NCBI RefSeq assembly: GCF_012295525.1
Contig: NZ_CP051167.1
Span: 620,001-684,000, forward strand
DNA: 64,000 nucleotides
Reading direction: 5' to 3'
Source: Oxynema aestuarii AP17
GTDB taxonomy: Bacteria > Cyanobacteriota > Cyanobacteriia > Cyanobacteriales > Laspinemataceae
Part shown: one piece after another, positions 54,145 to 63,244 of the stretch
How positions within the stretch are numbered: position 1 is the stretch's first letter
Layout of the letters: each line of letters opens with the position of its first letter
The notes under the pieces: generated by a model
The model's input: the letters and a program-made list of their open reading frames with translations, nothing else
Database searches by the model: none
Told to the model about the DNA's origin: nothing
Made by a program: the position numbers and the translations under genes

Positions 54145-54861
54145 ATGACTGGAACGGTTCAACCTTCTTTATCGAGCGAGCAAATCGCCGTTTGGTTGCG
54201 TGGCTTGCTCACCATCGCCTGGGCTGACGGTCATTTCGACCCGGAAGAACAGGAACTCATTTCCTCCCTCACTCAAGAAGAACTAGCTCCTTGTGTAGAT
54301 TTGGGAGAGATCGAACAAGTCAGCGCCGCCGAACTGGCCAAAGTTTTAGGCAACGATGCGACCGTCGGCGAGAACTTTTTGCGGACAGCCGTCATGGTTG
54401 CCCTAGCCGATGGGGTCTATTCTCCTTCAGAAGCCGATAAAATCCACGAATTTTGCGAGGCTCTCGGCCAAAACGAGCATATTCTCGACGCCTTGCGCCA
54501 TACTCTCTGGGATGGTTCCGAAGCTGGCGCGCAATCTGAAAGCGACAGTTCGGCGCAAGTTCTCAAACCGCCGGAAGGATACGACCCCTCCAAACCCCCC
54601 GGGGTGGACGTTTTAGCTCCCGTGCGCCACTGGCTCGACGATCTGGACATCCACGATCCGAGATTGGCGCGCTTCTTATGCAAAATGATTCCCCCACAAT
54701 GTCCGTTCGAGCGCGATATTACCCTCTTCGGGCATAAGGTGGTTCATATTCCACCGATGTGCAAACTCAACCCCCTTTACGAACAGTTAGTCGGGTTGCG
54801 CTTCCGCTCTTTATCTTATTTAGCGGATGAATGCCAGGAGGATGTCTCGAAATATTGTTGA
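54145..54861 (+). CDS. TerB-like plus Mo-dependent nitrogenase C-terminal domain protein
   Basis: Protein of 238 residues. Residues 10-120 are helical and resemble a TerB-like domain (VWLRGLLTIAWADGHFDPEE, TAVMVALADGVYSPSEADKI), a fold with paired acidic metal sites. Residues about 155-238 match the so-called Mo-dependent nitrogenase C-terminal domain: RFLCKMIPPQCPFERDITLF, VVHIPPMCKLNPLYEQLVGL and RFRSLSYLADECQED. Despite the name, the domain occurs in cyanobacteria that do not fix nitrogen and its role is unknown. Five cysteines in the C-terminal part could bind metal. No nitrogenase genes are nearby. Confidence 0.85.
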   Translation: MTGTVQPSLSSEQIAVWLRGLLTIAWADGHFDPEEQELISSLTQEELAPCVDLGEIEQVSAAELAKVLGNDATVGENFLRTAVMVALADGVYSPSEADKIHEFCEALGQNEHILDALRHTLWDGSEAGAQSESDSSAQVLKPPEGYDPSKPPGVDVLAPVRHWLDDLDIHDPRLARFLCKMIPPQCPFERDITLFGHKVVHIPPMCKLNPLYEQLVGLRFRSLSYLADECQEDVSKYC

Positions 54862-54952
54862 TTTTCCCTAATTCTCCCTCGAAAACGGTCGATCGCCCCT
54901 TGTACCCGTGGGGGTTGTACTGACCTCCAGATTTATTGTTTTTAAAAAGATC

Positions 54953-55993
54953 ATGCAATTTATCGATTGCGCTGAAATTGAAGTCGAAGCCGGAAAAGGA
55001 GGGGACGGGATCGTTGCCTTTCGTCGCGAAAAATACGTCCCGGCGGGCGGTCCGGCGGGAGGGAACGGCGGGCGAGGGGGTTCGGTGATCTTCGTCGCTG
55101 CCGAAAACCTGCAAACCCTGCTCGATTTTCGTTATAACCGCCAGATTAAAGCTGAAAATGGCAAACGGGGCGGTCCGAATAACTGCACGGGCGCCAACGG
55201 GCGCGATCGCCTGGTCGAAGTTCCCGTCGGTACGGTAGTTTACGACGCCACCACCGGAGAACCGATCGGCGATCTGGTCGAAATCGGTCAAACCTTAGTC
55301 GTCGCCGAAGGCGGAAAAGGCGGCTTGGGAAACAAGCATTTTTTAAGTAACAAAAACCGCGCTCCCGATTATGCCTTACCCGGACTCGACGGGGAACAGC
55401 GCCTGTTACGACTGGAGTTAAAATTACTCGCCGAAGTCGGGATCGTCGGACTGCCGAATGCAGGCAAGTCTACCCTAATTTCTGCCTTGTCCGCAGCCCG
55501 TCCTAAAATTGCCGACTATCCTTTTACCACCTTGGTGCCGAATTTAGGGGTGGTTCGCAAACCGACGGGAGATGGAACGGTATTTGCAGATATCCCCGGT
55601 TTGATCGAAGGCGCCCATGAGGGGGCCGGACTCGGTTATGAGTTTTTGCGCCATATCGAACGTACGAAAGTGCTGTTGCACTTGGTGGACGTGACGGCGG
55701 CGGATCCGATCGCCGATTACGAGACGATTCAGCAAGAATTGGTCGCCTACGGGCGTGGTTTGGGCGATCGCCCGCAAATTGTCGCCCTCAACAAGCTCGA
55801 CGCCACCGACCTCGATGGGGACGCCCTCGACGCGATCGCCGCCGAGTTAGAAGCGCGCACCCATGGCCCGATCTTCCGCATTTCGGCAGTGACGCGCGTC
55901 GGACTCGACCCACTTTTACAAGAAATCTGGCGCACCCTCGACGATCTGAGCGCGCGCGATGTTGCGGTAGAAATGCCCGTTTTCAACCCGTAA
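54953..55993 (+). CDS. obgE: GTPase ObgE/CgtA
   Basis: Ribosome-associated GTPase of 346 residues, involved in 50S maturation and stress control. The glycine-rich Obg domain spans 1-158 ([38 protein letters not shown]). The G domain has G1 [11 protein letters not shown] near 166-176, G3 [17 protein letters not shown]4 NKLD and G5 ISAVTRVG. The bacterial C-terminal OCT domain is absent or minimal, as in many cyanobacteria. I start at ATG 54953 ([11 protein letters not shown]), the conserved beginning; a GTG at 54908 would add 15 residues. Confidence 0.95.
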   Translation: MQFIDCAEIEVEAGKGGDGIVAFRREKYVPAGGPAGGNGGRGGSVIFVAAENLQTLLDFRYNRQIKAENGKRGGPNNCTGANGRDRLVEVPVGTVVYDATTGEPIGDLVEIGQTLVVAEGGKGGLGNKHFLSNKNRAPDYALPGLDGEQRLLRLELKLLAEVGIVGLPNAGKSTLISALSAARPKIADYPFTTLVPNLGVVRKPTGDGTVFADIPGLIEGAHEGAGLGYEFLRHIERTKVLLHLVDVTAADPIADYETIQQELVAYGRGLGDRPQIVALNKLDATDLDGDALDAIAAELEARTHGPIFRISAVTRVGLDPLLQEIWRTLDDLSARDVAVEMPVFNP

Positions 55994-56030
55994 ACCCAAC
56001 TCAGTGAAAACGAGCAAAATGAGTCCGAGA

Positions 56031-57566
56031 TTAGCGGTCGCGATCGAAGGAATCGTAGACCGCTTTTGACATTTGACGGATCAACTCTTCCCCTTGGGGG
56101 TCGTTGTGGGGGCGCTTGACGAGGGTCGCAATCAGATAGCGTTTGCCGTCGGGACGGTCTACTAATCCCGCATCGGCGATCGAGGTGCCGATATCTCCGG
56201 TTTTATGGGCGATCGCCGCATCTTGACCCAAGCCTTGGGGCAGTAAGGAATCGTTGACGGTGGCGGTGAGGATGTCGAGGAGGCGATCGCGCGATCGCAG
56301 CGACACCAATCCCCCTTGTTCCACCATGCTCATCAACTGCACCAAATCCCGAGGGCTGGTGGTATTCGTTCCTTCTAAATCCGGCAGGGGATTGCTAATT
56401 TGGGTCGAACTCAGACCCCAACCGCGAAACTGCTCGTTTAAAATCTCCGCGCCGCCGAGCAAGTCGATCAGCATGTTGGTCGCCGTATTATCGCTGATCG
56501 TAATCATTTTAGTCGCCGTTTCCAGGGCGCTATATTCCGTTCCCGGCGCGGAATAGCGCATGTCTCCAGACCCCCCCGCCACTTGTTCGGCTTGCATGGT
56601 CAGCATTTGGTCGAGACGGACTTTACCTTCGTCTACGGCTTGGAAAAAGGCAATCAGAATTGGCAGTTTGATCGTGCTGGCGGCGGAAAAACTCGACGAC
56701 CCGTTGAGATCCACATAACCCCCCGTGTCCAAATCGACGACAAAAATTCCGGGGGTCAGATCGGCGTGAGGGGCAGCCAATCCTTGCAATTCGGTTTTTA
56801 AGGCGCTTAACTCCCCGGTCAACTGCAAAATCGGCGGGGCGCTCAAACGCGAAATGGCGGCGCGATCCACGACTTCGGTCGATTCGCTGGCTTGGGAATT
56901 CGATCCTTGCGCCTCGGCGGAATAACGACTCGCCGGATCCCACACCGAGAGCAAGGTTCCCGCCAAGACCCCCAAACCGACGCCTAAAATGAGCAGGCGG
57001 GTGCCGTAAACGAAGGGGGAAGTCCCGCGCGATCGCGCTTTTTTCGGGGTTCTGCTCCGCGATCGCCGCTCCCGTACCGGGGAGGGTTTGGCGGTATCGT
57101 TTTTCGAGGGGCGCGTACGAGATCGGCGCGTGCGGCGATCGCCCCCTTTCTCCTCCGACGGATTGCGGCGACTCTGACCGACGGTTGACGACGAACTGCG
57201 CTGTCCTCGGGGGCGATCGAATGGGCGAACCGTTCCCGATAAATGGGAAACGTGCTGGCGCCAGCTCCCGTCTCCTCCCCGAGAACCCGAACCGTCGTAG
57301 CCCCCCGCCGCCGCGATCGCCGGGTTAGACAGTTCTTGCAATTGGTCGCGATATTCTTGGGTGCGCTGTCTCAAGCGTTGTTGTTCTTGAGCGAGTTGGC
57401 GACGTTGGCGAGGGCGATCGCTGCTGCGTCGGTCTCCCCCCAGATCCCCAGGCGGGTTCGCCGCACGCCGACGACGCGAACGCCGAGAACGGCTTTTGTC
57501 CTCGTCGATCGTGGATTGAGAAGGAACAACTGACAAAAATGACCGAGTTGGAAACCGTTGAGCCAC
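56031..57566 (-). CDS. Class A beta-lactamase-like serine hydrolase with basic tail
   Basis: Protein of 511 residues. Residues 15-180 are a disordered Arg/Ser-rich cytosolic region (SRSRRSRRRRAANPPGD; later SRGTSPFVYG) with a coiled-coil patch (LAQEQQRLRQRTQEYRDQLQ). One membrane helix follows at about 183-207. The periplasmic domain has the penicillin-interacting fold: nucleophile in SAASTIKLPIL near 296, ISDNTATNM near 358 and AHKTGDIG near 454. The Glu166 equivalent of true lactamases is not obvious, so it may be a peptidase or lactamase relative. Residue composition of the tail is unlike its neighbours. It is convergent with obgE, 37 bp apart. Confidence 0.82.
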   Translation of the reverse strand: MAQRFPTRSFLSVVPSQSTIDEDKSRSRRSRRRRAANPPGDLGGDRRSSDRPRQRRQLAQEQQRLRQRTQEYRDQLQELSNPAIAAAGGYDGSGSRGGDGSWRQHVSHLSGTVRPFDRPRGQRSSSSTVGQSRRNPSEEKGGDRRTRRSRTRPSKNDTAKPSPVRERRSRSRTPKKARSRGTSPFVYGTRLLILGVGLGVLAGTLLSVWDPASRYSAEAQGSNSQASESTEVVDRAAISRLSAPPILQLTGELSALKTELQGLAAPHADLTPGIFVVDLDTGGYVDLNGSSSFSAASTIKLPILIAFFQAVDEGKVRLDQMLTMQAEQVAGGSGDMRYSAPGTEYSALETATKMITISDNTATNMLIDLLGGAEILNEQFRGWGLSSTQISNPLPDLEGTNTTSPRDLVQLMSMVEQGGLVSLRSRDRLLDILTATVNDSLLPQGLGQDAAIAHKTGDIGTSIADAGLVDRPDGKRYLIATLVKRPHNDPQGEELIRQMSKAVYDSFDRDR

Positions 57567-57731
57567 ACCTCACTCCTTTTTCAATGACGGTTTTTAGACC
57601 TTCGACGCTTGACCCGGCGGGGTGTCAAGCCATCGAACGGGCCGTTCGTAACTAGGCTGGAAATTCCCTCAAGTCCTCACCTCGTGACGGATGCGTTCCC
57701 AGGGCGTCCGGGCGAATCTGTAGGGAGCATT

Positions 57732-58604
57732 TCACTCGGGGTCTCGGGCGCCGCGATTCTCCTGGGGAGACGCTTCGCAAACGCGATTCCGGTGCGATGA
57801 CGGTTCGTCCAGACTCGAAGACCCTTCGGGAGAGTCTTGCGACGTTTTTAGCGTACCACCAACCCGCCGATTCTGGGCGATCGCCCATTCGACCTGTCGC
57901 AAAATCCCCCGCAACATCGCCACTTCATTACGATCTAATCGAGCGCGGTTGTACAAACGCCGGAATTTTTCCATCCGCCGTTCGGCAGTATGCGGGTAAA
58001 GATAGCCGATATCGAGTAATAGGGCTTCTAAATGCCGATAATACTCTTCTAACTGGTCGATTGGCACCGGGACGGAATCGGGGGGGGCTTCAATTTGAGT
58101 GGTTGGCGCTGGCGATCGTTCGATCCCGCATTCGCTTTGATACAGTTCGTATGCACAAACTCCCACTGCTTGAGCCAAGTTCAGTGAGGAATAGGCGTCA
58201 CTCGACGGAATTTGAACGAAGCGCTGGGCATATTTGAGTTCGGCATTGTTCAAGCCGCGATCTTCCGGTCCGAAAATGAGCGCGGAGGGTGTATCGAGTA
58301 ACCAGGGTAAAGCCAATCGCGGATGTTCTAAGTTCGTCGGGAGCGATCGCGATCGCCCCGTCGTCGCGATCGCCTTGTGGCACCCGGCTAAGGCGTCGCG
58401 CAAACTCGGCACCTGGCGGGCGTTTTCTAAAATATCCACCGCATGAACCGACATTTTAACCGCCTCCGGATCGAGGCGATCGCACTGGGGATCGACCAAT
58501 ATTAATTGGGATAACCCCATATTTTTCATAATCCGGGCGATCGACCCCACATTTAACGGTCCGGCAGGTTGAACTAAAACGATCCGAATATTTTCTAATC
58601 CCAT
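57732..58604 (-). CDS. trmJ: tRNA (cytidine/uridine-2'-O-)-methyltransferase TrmJ
   Basis: SPOUT-class methyltransferase of 290 residues that methylates the ribose at position 32 of tRNA anticodon loops. Motifs are IRIVLVQPAGPLNVGSIARI (N-terminal asparagine and arginine of motif 1), ALIFGPEDRGLNNAELKYAQ (motif 2) and VQIPSSDAYSSLNLAQAVGV (motif 3, the knot). The C-terminal 100 residues are helical with a variable tail. I start it at 58604, MGLENIRIVLV; the frame is open to 58676 but overlaps the upstream gene. It follows the O-antigen-ligase-like gene by about 20 bp, so they are probably cotranscribed. Confidence 0.9.
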   Translation of the reverse strand: MGLENIRIVLVQPAGPLNVGSIARIMKNMGLSQLILVDPQCDRLDPEAVKMSVHAVDILENARQVPSLRDALAGCHKAIATTGRSRSLPTNLEHPRLALPWLLDTPSALIFGPEDRGLNNAELKYAQRFVQIPSSDAYSSLNLAQAVGVCAYELYQSECGIERSPAPTTQIEAPPDSVPVPIDQLEEYYRHLEALLLDIGYLYPHTAERRMEKFRRLYNRARLDRNEVAMLRGILRQVEWAIAQNRRVGGTLKTSQDSPEGSSSLDEPSSHRNRVCEASPQENRGARDPE

Positions 58605-58624
58605 GGGTATGTTTTTGGGGGATG

Positions 58625-60058
58625 TCACGCTCTGCGATAATAGGCCACACCACAGATCGACGCCAGCAACAACCATGCCAAAATATTCACTCTCGCGTCA
58701 AAAAGGATGACATCGAGGAGGTGGAAGAGGATGCAGGCGGCAAAACCGACTAAATAACTGAAATAAATCCCGCGATCGTCACTCAGTTCGTCACCCGCCG
58801 ATCGCTCCGGTTGCGATCGCGGCGGTTCCGGGGGCCAATCGCGCAGTAGCAGCCAGCCTCGGGCGTAACCCCAGCCGACTAAGGTGGACAGGGCGATCGT
58901 GGCGGGAAAGCCTGTTTCGGCGGCGAGCATTAAAAAGAGGTTGTGCGGGTGACCCATCCAAATCCCCATTTGGTCGCGATACAGTTCGGTAAAGTTCCGC
59001 AAACCCCAACCGAACAGGGGGCGATCGCCTGCCATGTTCCATGCAAACTGCCATTGGGTGATGCGTAAGGTTTCCACCGGGCGATCGGGATAGAGGCGAT
59101 CGCTCAACCGCAGCCAGAAATAGGCCGGGACGATCGCCCGCAAGCCCCGACCGACGGGATCCGGAGCAAATGCGGAACCGAGAACCGCACTACTCGCCGC
59201 GACGACGATCGCCACCAAAGCGCGCCAGCCATGATACAGGGCAAACGCCAAACCTGCCAGCACGGCGATCGCCCACGCATTGCGCGAGTTGGTCAGCACC
59301 AGCGCCACCGCATTCCCCAACACCGCCAGGGTGAGAAAAATCCAGCGCTGCCAGACGATCCCGCCTTCTTCACTCGCATTGAGATCGATGGTGCGGACGA
59401 TGCGCGGATCGCGCGGGTCGCGGACTTTTTCCGCCCGGGGCGATCGCCGTCGGAGAACCTGTACGGCGCGCCACTGCTCGAACCACAAGCCGAGTCCGAG
59501 AATTAACGTAATCAGAAAATAACTCGCTAACACGTTGGCATAGGCGAACACCGACGCCATACGACCGGGGGGCGTCCCCGTCGCTTCCAATCGCCAGTCT
59601 AAAATCGGCCAGAAGGTCACCGGACCGGACCAGCCCCAGAACAGTTGTCCCCAACCGATAATCACCACGGGAACGGACGTGACGATCGCGATCCAAGCGA
59701 TCCGCCGCAGTTGGGCCGGCGTGCGCACGAGGGCGGAAAAAGCGGCAAAAAAGGCGAAAAAGGGCAGAAAGTTAAATAAGCCCAGGAAAGCGGCCTGTCG
59801 GTATTCGGCGAACAGAGTCCCCCCGACCAGCCACAGACCGAGGGCGGCAAAGCCCCGATTGAGCGATCGCCGATGAATTTCGCTCGCACAATGTTTCCAA
59901 GTTTCGACCATCGCCCCCACGAGGGCGATCGCGCCGACCAGGGGACTCATCGGCAACACTAACAAGCCGAATTGAGCCGCTTTCCACGCTCCCTGCAAGC
60001 GCGCTTCCGGGTGACGACACCGGGAAGAATCGAACGCCGACGGCACCCACGACCTCAT
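58625..60058 (-). CDS. O-antigen ligase family membrane protein
   Basis: Polytopic protein of 477 residues with about ten to twelve membrane helices. The Wzy_C-type signature is around VLTNSRNAWAIAVLAGLAFA and the large loop with FAWNMAGDRPLFGWGLRNFT and GIWMGHPHNLFLMLAAETGF; the arginine and histidine there are typical of O-antigen ligases and polymerases. Cyanobacterial relatives include IctB, but the sequence differs from what I recall of IctB. It may join or polymerise the polysaccharide exported by Wzt/Wzm, an inference from pathway only. I prefer ATG 60058, which has GAGG eight bases upstream, over TTG 60094. Confidence 0.83.
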   Translation of the reverse strand: MRSWVPSAFDSSRCRHPEARLQGAWKAAQFGLLVLPMSPLVGAIALVGAMVETWKHCASEIHRRSLNRGFAALGLWLVGGTLFAEYRQAAFLGLFNFLPFFAFFAAFSALVRTPAQLRRIAWIAIVTSVPVVIIGWGQLFWGWSGPVTFWPILDWRLEATGTPPGRMASVFAYANVLASYFLITLILGLGLWFEQWRAVQVLRRRSPRAEKVRDPRDPRIVRTIDLNASEEGGIVWQRWIFLTLAVLGNAVALVLTNSRNAWAIAVLAGLAFALYHGWRALVAIVVAASSAVLGSAFAPDPVGRGLRAIVPAYFWLRLSDRLYPDRPVETLRITQWQFAWNMAGDRPLFGWGLRNFTELYRDQMGIWMGHPHNLFLMLAAETGFPATIALSTLVGWGYARGWLLLRDWPPEPPRSQPERSAGDELSDDRGIYFSYLVGFAACILFHLLDVILFDARVNILAWLLLASICGVAYYRRA

Positions 60059-60098
60059 CGTTCGCACCTCATCACGGCGATCGCCCTTTTGCAACCGT

Positions 60099-60941
60099 TC
60101 ACGCCAGTTCCCAACATTCGCCCCGGGTCAGCCGAATTTGAGCTAAGGTGAAAATCGTCGGCAGGATCCGCCCGTAGTTCGTGGCGATCGTTCGCCAGCC
60201 GAGATCCGCCATAAACCACAGCCACAACGCCGGACCGATCGCCGCAAAAATCGTCCGAACCGCGCCATAACGGGCCGCCGTCAGGGTCATCCCCTGTTTT
60301 GCCGTTTGCAGGGTTACGTAGTTTTGGAACTGTACCGCCGCCGCCGTCCCCCCTCGGACTAAGGTTTGCTTCGCCATTTCGTAACGCGCGAAGTGAATGG
60401 CAAATTGACGGGCAATTTCTTTGAGAACCAAGGGTCGCAACACCGAGGTTACTGCTAAGGCGCTTCCTCCTTTAAACATCAAACGGATCGGATCGTTCTG
60501 CACGGATAAAGGTAGGGGTTTGGGAAATTTGGAGGTCGCCAGCGATCGCTGTACCCGCAAGGTCAAACTATTTTTTTCCGATTCCGGTAACTGTTTCCAA
60601 GTCCGTCCGAGTAAGTTCAGAAACACTTCCGCTTCCAGATCGGTGGTCGAGAGGCGATCGCTATAAGTAATTTTTAAATAGCGACAGACCCGAATGAGGG
60701 AATCTCTATAGGTGACTTGATGGGTCTTCCCCCGCATCACCGTCAAGCCATCGGCGGCTAAGTAGCGAAAACGCTGCTCGATCGCGTCCAACCAGAACTG
60801 GCGATCGCGACTTTGCACGTCGATCGGTTCTGGCGTATTCACGTAATCGACCGGGTTCAAACCCCGGCGAAACAAAACATCGGTGATTTGTTGTAATTCT
60901 TCCTCCGTCGCCAACTCTAGCGCCGCTCTCAGTTCGTCCAC
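60099..60941 (-). CDS. YaaW-family protein
   Basis: Protein of 280 residues. The N-terminal part is characteristic: LRAALELATEEELQQITDVL, FRRGLNPVDYVNTPEPIDVQ and AIEQRFRYLAADGLTVMRGK. The second half is hydrophobic with Ala/Gly-rich helices (GGSALAVTSVLRPLV, RTIFAAIGPALWLWFMADLG) and looks membrane-associated, ending in a three-helix stretch. The function of the E. coli homolog is unknown. The start is GTG 60941 with a strong GGAGGAG just upstream. Its stop is about 40 bp before the preferred start of the ligase-like gene, suggesting an operon with that gene and trmJ. Confidence 0.8.
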   Translation of the reverse strand: MDELRAALELATEEELQQITDVLFRRGLNPVDYVNTPEPIDVQSRDRQFWLDAIEQRFRYLAADGLTVMRGKTHQVTYRDSLIRVCRYLKITYSDRLSTTDLEAEVFLNLLGRTWKQLPESEKNSLTLRVQRSLATSKFPKPLPLSVQNDPIRLMFKGGSALAVTSVLRPLVLKEIARQFAIHFARYEMAKQTLVRGGTAAAVQFQNYVTLQTAKQGMTLTAARYGAVRTIFAAIGPALWLWFMADLGWRTIATNYGRILPTIFTLAQIRLTRGECWELA

Positions 60942-61122
60942 CGTCTCCTCCTCCCCAATCTTTTCTAGACCCTCTGCTCCAGCCGCAGAATTCCGATCTC
61001 ATTCTACTACTTGGTTTGAGGAACTCAGGAGTGACAAGGGGGAAGCTAAGAGCCAAAAGTCGGGAATACGGAGTCGGCAGGGGTTGACTTCCTGGCTCAG
61101 TCCCGATGGCCTCCCTTCCCCC

Positions 61123-61143
61123 ATCTAAAATCTAAAATCTAAA
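61123..61143. repeat. Heptanucleotide tandem repeat (ATCTAAA)3
   Basis: Three exact 7 bp units ending 3 bp before the stop of the phosphoesterase gene (minus strand). Same family as the other AATCTAA repeats. Confidence 0.75.
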
Positions 61144-61145
61144 CT

Positions 61146-62957
61146 TCAAAATCTCCCCAACTCAAACTCGTCAAATTTCACGACCTCGGATTCCGGTTCT
61201 CTCGTGTCGAAATAATAACTACTCACGACTCCTTTATCGGTTTCTAAAATAGAGAAAACCGTCAGATCGTTGCTGGCAATATAGGGCTGAACTCGACCCC
61301 GTTCGTCTAACAAAGGGGCGATCGTCGGGGCGATCGGTTGCAAACCATTGGGATCGCCGATCGCTGCATAGTTTTCCCGATAATTATCGGGGACTTCTCG
61401 GCGTTGTTCTCCCCAATAGGCGCCGTAACTATTGCCTACATTAGAAGATTCCAAAAAATGGATTCCTCCGGAACTTTGAAAGCGATTCCATAAATGAGAA
61501 TGTCCGAAAAAGACTAACTGAACTCCGGCTGTTTCTAGCAAAGGCATCAGATCGCGAATAATATAATCGTTTTCTCTCGGATATTCGTAGCGCACGCTAA
61601 TTCGTCCGATCGCGTCGGTATCGAACCGCCGAACGGGGTCGGTATAGGGAGGAACGACATTACCGCCGAGAGAATGGGGGGGATGGTGAAACATGACGAT
61701 TTTGTATTTCGCCTGTTTGAACGCATCACTGTCGAGTTCGGTTTGAAGCCATCGATATTGTGGACTTCCTTTGCGGATCGGTTCAAAAATATGTTGGCCG
61801 TGTCCCCAGTTTTCCGGTTTGTCTAAATCTTGTTCTCGTTCCCGATAGCGTCCTTTGGTATTGGCGGAAAGTCTCGGCGATCGCCACATATTGGTAATGT
61901 AGAGAACGACGAGACGAATATCTCCAAAGGTCACTGCATAATAATTTTCTCCGTTGGCCGTTTCGGGAAAATTGAAGATTTCTCGGTATGTTTCTGTGTT
62001 GAAACTATTGTCAACGATCCAGCGATCGCGGAAGGCGAGATCGCCTTTCGGGTTGAGCTGTTCGGCTTGTTCTCGGTAAAATTCGGCGGCAATCTCCCGA
62101 GGAAAGGAATTGTCAAATTGTTCTTTTAAGCTTTTAGTTTCTGAAAATCGACCCATTACTTCGTGATTTCCGGCGGCAGTAAATAAGGGGGCATATTGAA
62201 TAATTTTTCCACCTTTGTAGAGGGTTTTTATATTATTTTTTTCAAGCTGATAATGGCCGCGACCTTGTAAATTCGGGAAGAAAGCACTGCCGCGATTGTC
62301 GTCAAACCATTCCGAGGCGCGATCGGGAATATTTACTAAATCTCCTGCGAGAAAGACCGCATCGACTCGACCGACCGTTTCCACGACTTTTTGCAAATTA
62401 GCTGCGGTCATCGGCATCAGTTGGTGGTCGGACGTGAGCAAAATTTTGGTCGGCGTTCCCGGTGTGGGTGCGGCGGTGAGGCTGAAAATGTCGCTACTGA
62501 CAGATCGACCGTCTTCGCGGGTGCTGCTGACGCGATAGGGAATCCGTTTTCCGGGTTCGAGATCGAGCAGTTTGGCTTCGTGTCGCCAGATCTGGCGGGG
62601 AGTCGGTTGCAGGTAGATTTGACCGTCTTGCGTTTGCTTCCCGACGCGAGAACGAGCGTCCTCGCGGGTGCGGCTGAGTTTGGTGGTGGTGGCGCCGACG
62701 GTGTGGCTGAGATCTTCGCCGTAGCTGACACTGTGAGTGGAACCGGGAAATTCGGTAAACCAGACGACGCGAATGGCGTTGTCTTCGGGAAGTTGTACGA
62801 AGGGGTCGCTTAAGAGTTGGGGGGGGAAAGCCATAGGAATTGCAAGTGCTAGAACGGCGATCGAAAATAAACTGAGCCAGAATAAAAGCACGAAGACCCT
62901 CAGCCGACGGAGAGAATGGGAGGGAATTTGAAAGCTTTCGGGAGTGGGAATCAGCAT
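61146..62957 (-). CDS. Membrane-anchored metallophosphoesterase (purple acid phosphatase-like)
   Basis: Protein of 603 residues. One membrane helix lies at about 20-45. A fibronectin-like N-terminal domain (about 55-165, AIRVVWFTEFPGSTHSVSYG) is like that of purple acid phosphatases. The calcineurin-type phosphoesterase domain has metal motifs ILLTSDHQLMP, FLAGDLVN, AAGNHEVMG, MFHHPPHSLGG and FFGHSHLWNR, all in order. Motif 1 reads SDHQ rather than the usual GDxH or DxH, the least typical of the set. The substrate is probably a phosphomonoester or diester outside the cytoplasm. The gene is divergent from the GDSL gene. Confidence 0.88.
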   Translation of the reverse strand: MLIPTPESFQIPSHSLRRLRVFVLLFWLSLFSIAVLALAIPMAFPPQLLSDPFVQLPEDNAIRVVWFTEFPGSTHSVSYGEDLSHTVGATTTKLSRTREDARSRVGKQTQDGQIYLQPTPRQIWRHEAKLLDLEPGKRIPYRVSSTREDGRSVSSDIFSLTAAPTPGTPTKILLTSDHQLMPMTAANLQKVVETVGRVDAVFLAGDLVNIPDRASEWFDDNRGSAFFPNLQGRGHYQLEKNNIKTLYKGGKIIQYAPLFTAAGNHEVMGRFSETKSLKEQFDNSFPREIAAEFYREQAEQLNPKGDLAFRDRWIVDNSFNTETYREIFNFPETANGENYYAVTFGDIRLVVLYITNMWRSPRLSANTKGRYREREQDLDKPENWGHGQHIFEPIRKGSPQYRWLQTELDSDAFKQAKYKIVMFHHPPHSLGGNVVPPYTDPVRRFDTDAIGRISVRYEYPRENDYIIRDLMPLLETAGVQLVFFGHSHLWNRFQSSGGIHFLESSNVGNSYGAYWGEQRREVPDNYRENYAAIGDPNGLQPIAPTIAPLLDERGRVQPYIASNDLTVFSILETDKGVVSSYYFDTREPESEVVKFDEFELGRF

Positions 62958-63230
62958 GAGGTTTAAAATTGCAAATTCAGGCTCAAGCGAGAGCAGAGAA
63001 GATTTAAAATGGCCGTAAAGACGGGATCGAGAAGGTCAAGGAGGGTTGACGGGCGTCTTTACGGAGGGGAGCGAATGAACTTTCATAGTTTACAGAGAAT
63101 GTTTTTTTCGCTTTGATAGAAAAACATTTAGGGAAGATTGAAAACGGGCGATCGCCTGGAGGAAGCCAAGACGCATCGGGGAGTTTCCTGACTTGGCAAA
63201 TCCAGTCAGGGAAAGGTAAGGAAAGTGTGA

Positions 63231-63235
63231 AGGAG
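63231..63235 (+). promoter_or_regulatory. Ribosome binding site of the GDSL gene
   Basis: AGGAG nine bases before ATG 63245, in a leader that also carries the inverted repeat CCTGACT/AGTCAGG (63187-63210 region). It supports the plus-strand start of a gene that continues beyond the window. Confidence 0.6.
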
Positions 63236-63244
63236 TCACCTGCG

